DNA of 64,000 nucleotides from Chanos chanos (lineage: Eukaryota > Chordata > Actinopteri > Gonorynchiformes > Chanidae), in NCBI RefSeq assembly GCF_902362185.1, contig NC_044495.1:39415711-39479710 (forward strand), written 5' to 3'. The translations under genes and the position numbers were made by a program. How positions within the stretch are numbered: the stretch's first letter is position 1; each line of letters starts with the position of its first letter. Below the pieces are notes generated by a model. That model had not been told where the DNA came from. It saw only the letters and a program-made list of their open reading frames with translations, and searched no databases. Of the stretch, positions 12,701 to 23,447 are shown piece by piece.

Positions 12701-14008
12701 CACACGCAAACGCATGAACACACAAGCACACGCACGAGCAAATGACTGCAGTCAGACTCAAGTCACAAACAAAGACTGGCTGGTGTTTCTGGGTAGAATG
12801 TATTCAATTGTAAACTTAGGCAGAGGAACTGCAATTCTTGACCTTAAATGGTTGGGAGCCAACATTAGGGGAAGGTGAGAATGTCATTCATCAACATCCT
12901 AGTTTCAAATGAACCCTGTGACATTTTCATAAATTCCTGTGCACAGCTTTCCTCATAGGCTTATGAAGTTGTCGTGACAACCCAAAAGACCTTGTGTTCT
13001 CCAACTTTCCAAGCAATGACAAGCACAGGCCTTTGTGTGTTTGTTTTACAAATCAGTGAGCGTACAGCAGAAAGTACGGGCATATCTAATAAATGTGTCT
13101 ACATCTCTTTACCTTCCCCAAAGCAATGGAACACGCTGCCAGACCAATCAGCCCTCCCTTACGACTGTGGGGGTGCTGGGACAGAGCAAACTCTGTCGCC
13201 AAAATCTGGATGACATGTCTGATCTGAGTGGAGTTGTTCTGAGCCACAAACTCTCGCACAAGCCTGCAGGAGAAAACACTTGGATATCAGTAGCCTTCTA
13301 GGCAAACGGGCAATGATAATTTGACAACTAATGTAAGCCATTTGAGTGAACGAAAGTAGTTTGTCACACACAGAAGTAAAAAATGTTTTATAGTAGCAAT
13401 AGTGAATGCCTTTCAGTATTACGTGTTTTAATTTCAGTAAATGTGACATTTTATCTAAGCGACTGAAGAGCAAAATCTAAAAACTGGGCAGAAATAATTA
13501 TTCAGTCTTTTAGCCATCTTATATCAGTGCGCAGTATGGTCGTGAGCTTGCCCTTGAGAAAGTCGCACAGCTGTGGCTTACTGAGTACTCAGTAGTGATT
13601 TGGTCAGAAGCACAAGCATCCTCGTGGCTACACAAGTTTAATAATCGGAAGAGAAACGATCACATGGTGTCAGATGACCACTCTCAATTGTTATCTGTGG
13701 TCACTTTTTATGTACTGCTAAAATTTCTCGCCATCATTTTGAGCGGATGGTTTGACGAGTTGCAGGCAAAAATGAATTTAAATATAGTAAAAAATATAAT
13801 AAAATAAATAAAATATAGTATAAGTTACTAGGCCCAAGTGTATTTTTCACTTCAGAGTTAGGGCTGTGGAAAGGGAAGGACAGGCTAACAAAGCTAGGAC
13901 TTACTTTTCAATCTCCAGAGCGGCCACCTTCCTCTTCTCGTATAGTTTGTCGTTAAGAGCTCTCACAATGTTTGGCGTCAATGGCGAAAAGTCCTTCTCC
14001 GTGTTCAT
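2600..14008 (-). CDS. vac14: vac14, PIKfyve complex scaffold (18 coding exons)
   Basis: VAC14 is the HEAT-repeat scaffold that holds the kinase PIKfyve and the phosphatase FIG4 together on endosomes and lysosomes to control PI(3,5)P2. Exons on the minus strand: 13905-14008, 13113-13263, 12504-12671, 12222-12284, 11926-12033, 11258-11367, 10576-10697, 9559-9696, 9160-9300, 5705-5844, 5225-5290, 4982-5129, 4632-4764, 3929-4103, 3612-3730, 3352-3431, 3093-3243, 2600-2750. They sum to 2268 nt, an unbroken frame of 755 residues (human about 782). The start reads [18 protein letters not shown], nearly identical to the human start; the end reads [15 protein letters not shown]. All introns are GT-AG. 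Least certain is the exon 9/10 junction: acceptor 5844 keeps frame, while a stronger-looking AG six bases upstream (exon start 5849) would not. A Ser-rich linker known from human between these exons was not found. Human residues after NPELLQT are also absent. Confidence 0.95.
3739..3785. repeat. (GA)n tract in vac14 intron
   Basis: Imperfect GA repeat directly next to the acceptor of vac14 exon 15 (exon 3612-3730). On the coding strand it forms a CT-rich polypyrimidine run upstream of the AG, so it probably doubles as the splice-site pyrimidine tract. Confidence 0.85.
5509..5534. repeat. (CT)n tract in vac14 intron
   Basis: Pure CT dinucleotide run of about 26 bases within the intron between vac14 exons 10 and 11. 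No gene overlaps it. Confidence 0.8.
6553..6623 (-). tRNA. tRNA-Gly (anticodon GCC)
   Basis: 71 nt on the minus strand beginning GCATTGGTGGTTCAGTGG and ending in CCAATGCA. The acceptor stem GCATTGG pairs with CCAATGC. The A box is TGGTTCAGTGG, the anticodon loop carries GCC (CTGCCAC) and the B box GGTTCGATTCC is perfect. A TTTT run shortly downstream would end RNA polymerase III transcription. It lies in vac14 intron 9 in the same orientation as vac14. The 71 bases are identical to the second copy at 7080-7150. Confidence 0.97.
7080..7150 (+). tRNA. tRNA-Gly (anticodon GCC), second copy
   Basis: 71 nt with the same acceptor stem, A box, GCC anticodon and B box as the copy at 6553-6623, base for base, but on the opposite strand. 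TTTT at about 7159-7162 is the expected polymerase III terminator. It lies antisense in vac14 intron 9. Flanking sequences differ from the first copy within a few bases, so either an old duplication or independent insertion is possible, with the gene body kept identical. Confidence 0.97.
8546..9051. mobile_element. Non-autonomous DNA transposon (MITE-like)
   Basis: The first 21 bases, starting TGTCGCTTTTCCACTGCATG, recur in inverted orientation at the end (9031-9051). Beyond them the two arms stay similar, with GACTCGACTC-type motifs. The element is about 506 bp, has no transposase frame, and sits in vac14 intron 9 about 100 bases from exon 9. The end motif is one I associate with abundant short elements in fish genomes, possibly hAT-derived. 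I see no clear target-site duplication, so the superfamily is not settled. Confidence 0.7.
9703..9781. repeat. Long (AG)n microsatellite
   Basis: About 78 bases of nearly perfect AG repeat immediately upstream (coding strand) of the acceptor of vac14 exon 8 (9559-9696). On the vac14 strand it is a long CT run ending a few bases before the AG, so it forms the polypyrimidine tract of that intron. Confidence 0.92.
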
Positions 14009-15555
14009 TTTCAGAGTAATAACGTTGGCTAGAAAGATTAAGAGTGTTGTACGAATAAAACTAAAATGCCTTGACAATTCTTGCAGCCCACGCAAGCAGC
14101 ATGTAACGGAAGTGGCTGCAATATCTTACTTTAATTTCTGTAAAAACCCTTTCACGCTACAATGTAGGGTCAATAATCACTGAACCTTTGCTGATAAGCT
14201 TGTCAAGTAATATCAAACCAGACGGTTACACAAGCTACAACCGGTGACAACCCTGTCTTACACCCGTCACAGCGGTCCAGTAAACGCAGTTAATACAAAA
14301 AAGACACTACGCGTGTCATTTCGACACAAAAATTAAATGTATACCGGCCCTACTATTTGCGGCAGTACACTGAAAAGACAGCAAGATGCAGGCAGGTGAT
14401 GCAGCTTGTCCACTGTTTAAAAAAGCTCTGTGATCATCAACTCTTGGGGTTAACGATTAATACGCCGTTCTGAGAATAAACACCACGTTTCCACATCAGC
14501 TGATATCTTTTCCGATGAGAAAATCTGGCATTCAGTGAGCTGGCAAAAGATGCAATATTCCATGCGGATGTAAATAATGCCCACTCAGACTCTCTTCAAA
14601 ACAAGCTAGTTCTTGTAGCCATTTCTCCCGGCTCACATGACTCCTTACAACCTCTCAGGCCGGCTAATCAAGCGTCGATGTGCAGATTTGTTTTGATTAC
14701 GTCAGAGTGGTACGCGATGTCATCAAACTGTCTCTCGTGCGGTTTTTGATGGTGAATTCACTTAGTTTTGACTAGACTAAAACAAATTAATGTTACGCTC
14801 TCCTCGACATTCTCGACAATTTTCCTACACTTTTTGTGAGATAAGATAATCTTGTCTCTCTTTAGGTGTAGACACTTTTCAGTGCGATTCTTTTGAACTG
14901 TGATAGTGCTGTAGAGTATTAAAGGCTTCAACACGTTTTGCAGTGGTGACCTCATAAGACGGATCCATCATCCAGCATAAACTCTGCACTGTTTCCAAAT
15001 GGTTTTTCCTCTCTAAATTAAATTTCGGATTTACTGGGCACTCTCATTTCGTCCCCAGTCTCCTACAACAGAACACCTAGGAGCTGCAGTCCGCCAGAGT
15101 GATGTTATCTAAAATGTATCAGAATATTACAGAATTGACATGCACTGGCCATTTTTTGCAGTGGAACGTAAAAAGATGCAGCGATATATAGTGCTGGAAG
15201 ATTTAATGTGGCCCACACGGGCAACCTTCTGAGGAGAAATGCTCTGATTCGCCAGGTGTTCCTAATCAAGTGTAATCAACCGACCGGCTCTTTCTGTCTC
15301 ATTCTTTAATTGTAATCTGCGTATTTTCCTGGTCCGTTCAACCTGAGAACAAACTGATGCGACCATTAAGATTCAAAACAATTTCAGAATATTCTAACAC
15401 AGTTTTACACACTGATGATGGCAAATGACCTTCGCTCTAAGGTGTGTGGATAGGTATTCTCCTAGGGCAACTCTAGGTGTACAATCAAAATATTTTGACA
15501 AATATGGTTTTCAGTATCTAAACTGAGAAAGACTGTTCGTTTATCGATTTCGTAG
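14009..15555. promoter_or_regulatory. Divergent upstream region of vac14 and the ZP gene
   Basis: About 1.5 kb lies between the vac14 start codon (minus strand) and the first supported ZP-gene exon (plus strand), so both promoters and any 5' non-coding exons must be here or in introns. No TATA box, initiator or CpG island stands out to me, and no other coding exon is visible. The role is inferred from gene order only. Confidence 0.4.
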
Positions 15556-18147
15556 AGCTTTGGGGGAGTTGCACTCATTGTGCTTTTCATGTGCTCTTTG
15601 GAAGGCGTTGTCGGTAAGAGGAAGAAGTATTTAATCGTCTTTCAAGGTTTTATGTATTCGTGAATTTCCAACAAATGTCCTTTTCTTACACAGGAATATG
15701 CAACGTTACACACTGCACTAACTCAAGCGTTTGCTTGTTGTCAGTTGACAAACGAAACTGTAAATGCGCCGTAGGTTACTACGGTGATCTGTGCGACAAA
15801 GGTGATGTTGAAATACACTTAAGCATCACTGATTATTTAAATAGACATATTTTCCTCGGATGTTCAAATAAATGTTACGTGGACTTAATTTTAACGTTTC
15901 TCTTTGAAGTTGCGGTAATGACCGTGATGTGCGGGAAAGATTACATTTCTATCGTGGTGATCGAAGACTTTTTCAAGTACTACAAAGTGCCGTTGGAATC
16001 TTTGCACTTGACAAACAAAACCTGCCGCGCTGGAAGAGAAGTGATAGATGGTATAGCGTATTACATAGTGCGGACACCAAAAGACCAGTATATTCCCTGC
16101 GGTGGTAAGCCTCTGGAGGTGAGCGATCTTGACAATATTTTAAAACCCTGTCATCACTTTTCATGGAAAATGAGATGTTTTATTTACTGTTTGTTCTCAA
16201 TACAGATATTTACGTTTACATCATACCCCTGTATACTCCCGATCGTATCTGATAGGGTGAATTCAGGTATATTGGGACAGCTTTTGTAATTCTGTCTTGT
16301 GATTGTGTTCTTGTCGTCAGTTAAAAAAAAATCCCAACATATGATACATTTCTGAAATCCTTAAGGTATCTACTGTCTTTATGTGAAGAAAGTAAGTGTG
16401 TATGATATTTTTACAAAGCATGGTTCACCATTTTGTTGTAGCTGCCACAAAACTATTTTTCAAAACGATATATGTTTATTTTGGTACACTATTACATCAT
16501 ACATGTTTGTATATAATTTATATCTACAATATATGAGTCATTTAAATTTTACACCCTTATATCAAAATCAAGTTTAAGCATATGTCATTTCTCTTACCTC
16601 TTTCTTTTTGGGGTTTACTTCATGTTTGATGCTGACCACTTCCCCCCATGTGATGTCACAGGAATTATGTCATATTACTTTGATCATGTGCTTCCACAGC
16701 AAGGTCTCAACACCAGTTGCTTGGACTTACACTTTTCAGGGCAGAAGTACAATGCTGTTTTGTTATGCTGTCCCAATTTACCTGATGTCCCAGTATACCT
16801 GAATTCACCCTAACCGATTTGTCCTGTGAATGAATCTCTGTAATTAGATCACAGAAAAAAATCTGTGTCTTCAGTCTACACCTTGACCTTTTCCTCTCCT
16901 GACAGAATAACATGACTCATCTTTCATATTCATTGACGCTGATGTCAGATCCACAAGTACACGAGAATATTGTCAGAGAGCCTGTCATAAAGATCGAATA
17001 TAAGTGCGTCTACCCGTACATCCGCAGGATCAGCCTGCCTTTTCCCATCATTCCTTTCTCCAGGTAAAGATTTGATCCTTGCAACGATACAAATTAATCT
17101 TGTTCATATCGATCACCTCCACTCCTCTTTCATATATACAGAACCTTTATTGCACTGTGAGCACCCAGCTGACAGTCTCTATGAATCCCATTGAAGTGAA
17201 TGTCGATCTCATTCATAATGTTTGTGAGTCTATTAATAGGGGCTGGTTAACTGATTGTTAATTACCTCAGTGAGACAGTGCTGCGGGTGGATGAGCTGGA
17301 GGCAAAGGTGGAGATGAACCTGTTCAAAGATCACACTTACACAGAGGCTTTTACCAGTGCTCCCACTATTCATCTCCGAGACAAAGTGTACGTACAGGTC
17401 CGAGTGACAGAGCCTGAGGACTTCTTCCACCTCAGGGTGAACGAGTGCTGGGCCACGCAGACGCCCAAACCTAACGAAACTACCAGCATGCATACATTAC
17501 TCCAAAATGGGTAATGAGGACTGTGTTCTGTTTTCATCATTGTCACAGTGTCATACAATATGTCACCTTCTTCATATCAGTCAATTGCTTTTCCTTTCCC
17601 TCGCCCCATGAAAAAGCATGTCAGAGTTGTTCTCACCTGATAGAAAGACAACAGCTTCATAGTATCTGACCAACATCCACCGGTCTTTCTGTATCTGATC
17701 TGTCCTCTCTCTCTCTCTCTCTCTCTTTCAGATGTGTGGATGACGAGACGGTTGCCTTCCTAAACAGTTCAGCGGATGACACTGGGAGGAACGGTGTGGG
17801 CTCCACCGTGCAGTACACCTTTGACATGTTCCGCTTTGTGGTGGAACCACATGAACTATACCTACATTGCACCGTGCGCCTCTGCCCGCCAGATGACGGA
17901 GGTCCCTGTATTCCTGTGAGAATGATACCATTGTACTTCGGGGGAGGGGGGGGGGGGGGTTAATGCGTTTCTTTGTACATAGCAAGATTTAGATATTAAT
18001 GCTTAGATATTAGAGATACAAGATATTCCTATCAACCCCAACTGTGTAACGGAGTGACTCTTTTCCCATTGTAGTTTGAAGCATGCTTTTTTTGTTGATG
18101 TTCAAATGGCCAGGCATTAGTGGCATTCAGAGATCTTTTCAGCATAG

Positions 18148-18192
<45 letters not shown>

Positions 18193-18608
18193 AATCAGTA
18201 GTTTCATCCTAATTCTGCTTTTTAATATCAGGAGTGCAAAACCATCACGAAGAGGGAGGCTGTAAAGGGAGATCCCACACAAGGCCTTCTGTCATATGGA
18301 CCAATCAGGATTGAGGTGCCAGAGAGCCAAAAATCCAGTAGGCATTAAATTGTGCACACCTTGTTTTAAAGTCAATCACAAGTTTTGAAAAACAACCAGA
18401 ACTTATAAAAACATCTGTAAAACCCAGCTTGTGACATTTTCAATTGAGTCCTGATTGCTCTACACACAATCCATATTTGGTTGTAGATCTGCTCATAGTC
18501 TTGGTGCTTCCTGTGGGAGTGATTTGGGTCCTGGGTGTTTTCCTTCTCATCCTGATTACGGTTGCCAAAGCTGGGAGCAGACGTCTCTCTCGCCTTTCAC
18601 GTACCTAA
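15556..18608 (+). CDS. EGF + zona pellucida domain membrane protein
   Basis: Spliced exons: 15556-15613 (tentative), 15694-15801, 15910-16118, 16906-17063, 17271-17510, 17732-17915, 18232-18337, 18487-18608, about 394 residues in one frame. The order is: hydrophobic signal segment (VALIVLFMCSL); one EGF-like domain with six Cys; a ZP domain (ZP-N from VMCGKDY, ZP-C with the family-typical YLHCTVRLC); a basic KR site after KTIT that fits the furin-type ZP cleavage site; a membrane helix (LLIVLVLPVGVIWVLGVFLL); and a short basic tail ending RLSRT. The layout resembles uromodulin and GP2, which are cut and polymerise into extracellular filaments. Those are usually GPI-anchored; this one has a helix plus cytosolic tail. 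The start codon was not found: an in-frame TAG directly precedes 15556, so an upstream exon is likely. I cannot assign a specific ortholog. Confidence 0.85.
16255..16810. mobile_element. MITE with TA target duplication
   Basis: Inverted ends beginning GGGTGAATTCAGGTATA (17 bases identical, then further similarity through TGGGACA) bracket about 556 bp, with TA on both sides (16253-16254 and 16811-16812). That pattern fits a Tc1/mariner-type non-autonomous element. It lies wholly within the intron between the two ZP-N exons and has no transposase frame. Short open frames inside it are not genes. Confidence 0.75.
17706..17728. repeat. (CT)n tract at ZP-gene splice acceptor
   Basis: CT dinucleotide run just before the AG at 17730-17731 that opens ZP-gene exon 17732-17915. 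It acts as the polypyrimidine tract. Confidence 0.7.
18151..18190. repeat. (TG)n microsatellite
   Basis: Perfect TG alternation of about 40 bases in a ZP-gene intron, 40 bases before exon 18232-18337. Confidence 0.9.
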
Positions 18609-18626
18609 ATGGCTAAAAACATCTTG

Positions 18627-18632
18627 AATAAA
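18627..18632 (+). terminator. Poly(A) signal of the ZP gene
   Basis: AATAAA 19 bases after the TAA stop at 18606-18608. The 3' UTR would be very short, perhaps 40 bases. No competing signal lies close by. Confidence 0.7.
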
Positions 18633-19822
18633 ATTCTTCTCCACTCTAACGGTTGTGTGTATTTCTTAAAGTTAAACATTAATTTGAAAGCACTTTAAAG
18701 TGATTTTTAGAGATTTGGTCGTTTGGAGCAATTCCTTTTCCTTCATTTTAGGTCGTACGGCGGAGCAACGTTTTGAGACCATAAAATTAATGATCCAAAT
18801 ATCCAACTTCACCATGTAAGCAAAAGAACGGTAGATGGCAGTGAACTCTAACCCTAATTTTGAGACCACGCGGAATAGCCCTTTATGCATTCAGCGCATT
18901 TTCCTTAAATATCACTTAGGCTATTAAATCAGTTTAACGCCGCAATTTATTACATTTTTCCCAAGGTGAAAGCCAACCAGGCCAAAGTAGCCCAATACAC
19001 AACCCTAAGTGGGTTTAGCAGAGGTGGGTGGGGCTGCCGCGCGGAGCCGTAGACCTTTACTAAATGGGTCCGAACTGAAGTTTGTCATTTGCTGAAAAGC
19101 GAGAAGTTCATTGGGTTGTTCTTTGTAAACCGAAAGATTGCTCAGTTTCATACACCGCGGAGCGCGACGCAGCTGCAGTGTCATCGAAGACTTGCAACAT
19201 AAACATGACATTGGTCAAGAGGTCTCTTTTCTAGCTTTACATATCCTAGCTACGTTAATGCAGTTCATTAATTTACTGTAAATTAATCTAAATAGATCCA
19301 CGGTCAGCGCCGTACACAGTTAAACTGTGTGGATATTCTCTCTGTCCGATAGTTTAACATTGTGCACCAATACTTGGAAAGTGATCCCCGTTTGAAATCG
19401 AAGGGTGTGATGAATAGATCTGTGGAGTCACCACGAGGGGATATTTACAGTAAGATTTGCCATTCGTGCGAAACAACACAGGAGACTCTCAAGTGGGAAG
19501 TCGATTATAAAGCGTACAGGAGTCCAAGAAGCGGAAAGCCGGTATTTTAATATCCGTGAACAGATCGGAACCTTTTTCCTGTGAATGAATTCATTTTTTC
19601 TCCACGAGATACTTAGAGATTTTATGATTTTACGCTGCTGATCAGTCAGTCTTTCACTGTTCGAAGATGAAGTGACACGATGCCACTAATTCAGCGTCGC
19701 ATTTTGTCGATCAAGATATAACACTATCTCCGTTAGACAACCTATTGGGAGTTTATATCTTTGACCAGTTGTAGCCACGGACGTGTTTCTTTCGTCCAGG
19801 CTCGTGAAGACTCGCGGAAAAC
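18633..19822. promoter_or_regulatory. Upstream region of mmp15
   Basis: About 1.2 kb between the ZP-gene poly(A) signal and the mmp15 start codon. It must contain the mmp15 promoter and 5' UTR. I see no other exon, and no core promoter motif is clear enough to place. Confidence 0.4.
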
Positions 19823-22800
19823 ATGTCACCCCGGGGGAATCTCTCCAAGCCATGGTGGAGGCCGATTGTTGTGGCTATCGTTTTAATAGCAAGTTGTGTT
19901 GGAACAATAGCTCAAGATGAAACCCTCAACGCAGAGGTATTAACCGAAGATTTTTCTCCGAAGTGTGTATTCAGTGAACGTTAGTAAAATGTGTTGTGAC
20001 TTTAGCGAAAAGAGAATGGCCTAATTATTGTGTTATTTATTAGCATTATGATGATGTGAGGTAGCGGTTAAAGTTTGATCAATAGTTTTAGTACTGTTCA
20101 AAACAGAACACCCATCAGCAGTGATAGAACGAAACCGTTATTTTAATGTGTCTCGAAGTATTTTATCATTTTAAGTTGAATAGGTTTTTTAATACCCCAT
20201 TTTTTTTGCACAAGTTAAAACAACTAAAATAGCGTATATATATTATATATTTCAGAATACCGTGTTTATCGTAACCGATGGCCCACTTGTGACCGGTTAC
20301 AGTTAAGTATTAATACGGTTTACCACATGTTGTTTTACTGGTGCAGATGGTTAACACATGAGGTATCAGAGTTATTTGCTCTTCCGAGGAATGCCTTGGT
20401 TTACCTGTAAATCTTCAGAAAGTGTTTCCATACCCGCAGAGTGGGTATGTGCAAAGACACTAGCTGTAGGACCACGCTTTGAGTTTTGTTTGAAACAAGA
20501 ATCTACTCCGCATCTGTGTTTGTTTAAAGGCCAGCCCTGTTTTATTCATGTTTTCCCTTTGTAACTTAATAACGGGGAACAGTTAGTTATCCCTTTATTA
20601 AGCTAAACGGAGTTTGTTACACGTTACAAGCAGATTACATCATAACATGTTTGGCTTTGTCTCATAAAAAAAAAAAAAATCTCCATTTTGGAATGAACTC
20701 TGCTCATTCCAGAACTATAATGGCCATCCACGAAAACATGTCTCATTGTGCCTTGAGGCCAATTTGCACAAAGCCTCCGCTAAAATAGTCCCCATTCATA
20801 GGACACATGACGTATTTCTTATTAATATATTAATGTCCCTCTGCTCCTCATCAATGTTTTCTTGTTCTTATGGTTTATACCCTTCCTCTCCTTGATCCCT
20901 TACACCCATACACCCCCCCCCCCCTTATTTTCCATTCTCTTACAACCCCCCCCCCCTCTCTGACCCGTCTGAAAGTCATGGCTGCGGAAGTACGGCTATT
21001 TGTCCCAGGCCAGCCGTCAAATGTCCACTATGCAGTCTGCCCAGATCCTGTCCAGTGCCATCAGGGACATGCAGCGGTTCTATGGCCTGGAGGTGACAGG
21101 CGAGATGGACCAGGCTACCCTAAAGTACGACCCTGCTCTTATACACTCCTGCCAAGTCACGTGTATACATAGTGTGGACACAGGCCTCTGAGCAGTCATA
21201 CATACATACATACATACATACATACATACATTCACATGCATACTTTATATATGATTTTGATTTAGCTCTCAGATCTGACTCCATTTGACTTAGCTTTCAG
21301 ATCTGATTTCATCAGTGATTGGTTTTGTGTGTTAATGGGTTGTGGGAGTACTAATTGCTCAGGGGAAATTTGACAAAATGCTTTCAAAACAAGAGGAAGA
21401 TGTTGATAATGAGAGAGTGCAGTGTTATGGTAACAACTAGTTAGGGAGAAGTATGCCATCAGATACAAAATTAGATGTTTTTATGTGTACAAACACTGGA
21501 TTGTGCTTTTTTTTGGGGGGGGGGCTAAGACAGGTCAGAAAATGACGACTTCAGAAAAGCCAAAAGCATGTTACGATCTCAGATCCAAACAGTGCTCTAA
21601 ACGCTTTTGTTCCTCATCTCTGATACAAACTGTCTGAACACCTCTGCTTTCAGAGCCATGAGAAGGCCACGCTGCGGAGTTCCAGATCGGTCTGAAGAAG
21701 AATCAACTGAAGGAAACAAACGAAGGAAACGATATGCACTCACGGGGCACAAATGGGACCAGCTCAAGTTGACTTACAGGTAAACAGTACACTGATAAGA
21801 AGTCACAACACTTTCTTCCCCTGTTCTATTTTGAACTGTAAATGTATTTAACCTTAAACTGTAAATGTGGTCTTTTCTCCATCATCTACTCATCTATATG
21901 AAATGTTGCATTAAAAAACAGAAACAAAAAAACACAGAATAGAGACCAATCATTGTCCTTAGGGAAGATCTTGTGTTTACATGCAAAGGAAAAGTTCATA
22001 TGTGGATTGACTGACAAATCTGAACACTGTTGTTCATTAAAACATGATATATGCATGGCCATAATGAGGTTAAGATGTGAACAGTTGGTTTTTTGATAAC
22101 ATTCATTTATTTGTTTGTTTGTTTTGCATCATGTAGCATACAGAACCACACACCAAAGCTAGGTCAACAGCAGACAGAGGAAGCTATACGAAAGGCCTTC
22201 CAGGTGTGGGAGAGAGTGGCACCTCTTCGTTTTGAAGAGACGCTGTATCGCGAAATAAAAAACGGCAGCGAGGGTCCGGATATACTGCTGTTATTTGCTT
22301 CTGGTTTCCATGGTGACATGTCCCTCTTTGATGGTGAAGGGGGCTCATTGGCTCACGCTTTCTTCCCTGGTCCTGGGATGGGTGGGGACACGCATTTTGA
22401 CATGGACGAGCCTTGGACTCTTGGCCAACGGGAAGGAGAAGGTGTGACCCATCTTTTCTCTGAGCTGACTTAATCTAATTTCCCTTTTTTAGAATGTTCA
22501 TTTAGAAGGTTTCAACTTTGTTTTTCCCTCTTTCTTTCTCTCTCTCTCTCTGTCTCTCTCTCTCTCGTGTAAATTCTCCCACGTTTTTTTCCACCTTAAC
22601 GTCACTCATTTTCTTTGTTTTGGCTTAGTTGTCATGTTTTTTTTTCTCTCTTTCATTCTTTTTGTCCTCCTCAGGTGTTGACTTGTTTTTGGTGGCGGTT
22701 CATGAGCTTGGCCACGCCCTGGGTTTGGAACACTCCAACAACCCCTCTGCTATAATGGCTCCATTCTACCAGTGGATGGACACCAACAACTTTACCCTCC

Positions 22801-23416
22801 ACAAGGACGACATCGATGGGATCCAAGAAGTCTATGGTCAGTCAGCCATCATCCATGGTCACTCTAAGTCACACTCTATCTGTGTGATGATAACTTCTCA
22901 TTTCAGAGCAGCTGTTTGCAAAACACTTAAGACAAACAAGGACTGTTTAAGTGGAAATTGAGTGAACACGTGTAAATAATATAGATTGCTATGCCACAAA
23001 ATTATCTTGCACAAACTGAATCTAATGTTAATCTCTGTTGCTTTTTTCCTTGACATCTCTGCAGAAAGGCATTGGCATCTCTTCATATTTCAGATTTAAC
23101 GCCACTGCCCCTGTACTAGTTATTATTGGTCAGCTGTTAACAAGATGACTGCAGATAACAACATTAATTATGGGTGTGGTCGTGCCATCTGCGCGTATGT
23201 TCCTTAGTCTTTTTGAGTGAATGTGGCGTGGAAGGGCGGATAACGTGAGGTTTGATCTATGGCGCAGTAAATCTGTACAGTATCAGTATGGGTCTGGTTT
23301 CTCCATTGCAGCCTTTGAAAGGCCTCAGCTACATTACACAGCAAATGAGCCTCTTGGGCGTCCTGCCACAGCTGCTGCTGCAGGATGGAAAATGTGTGTC
23401 TTTTAAACGTGTGTGT

Positions 23417-23447
<31 letters not shown>

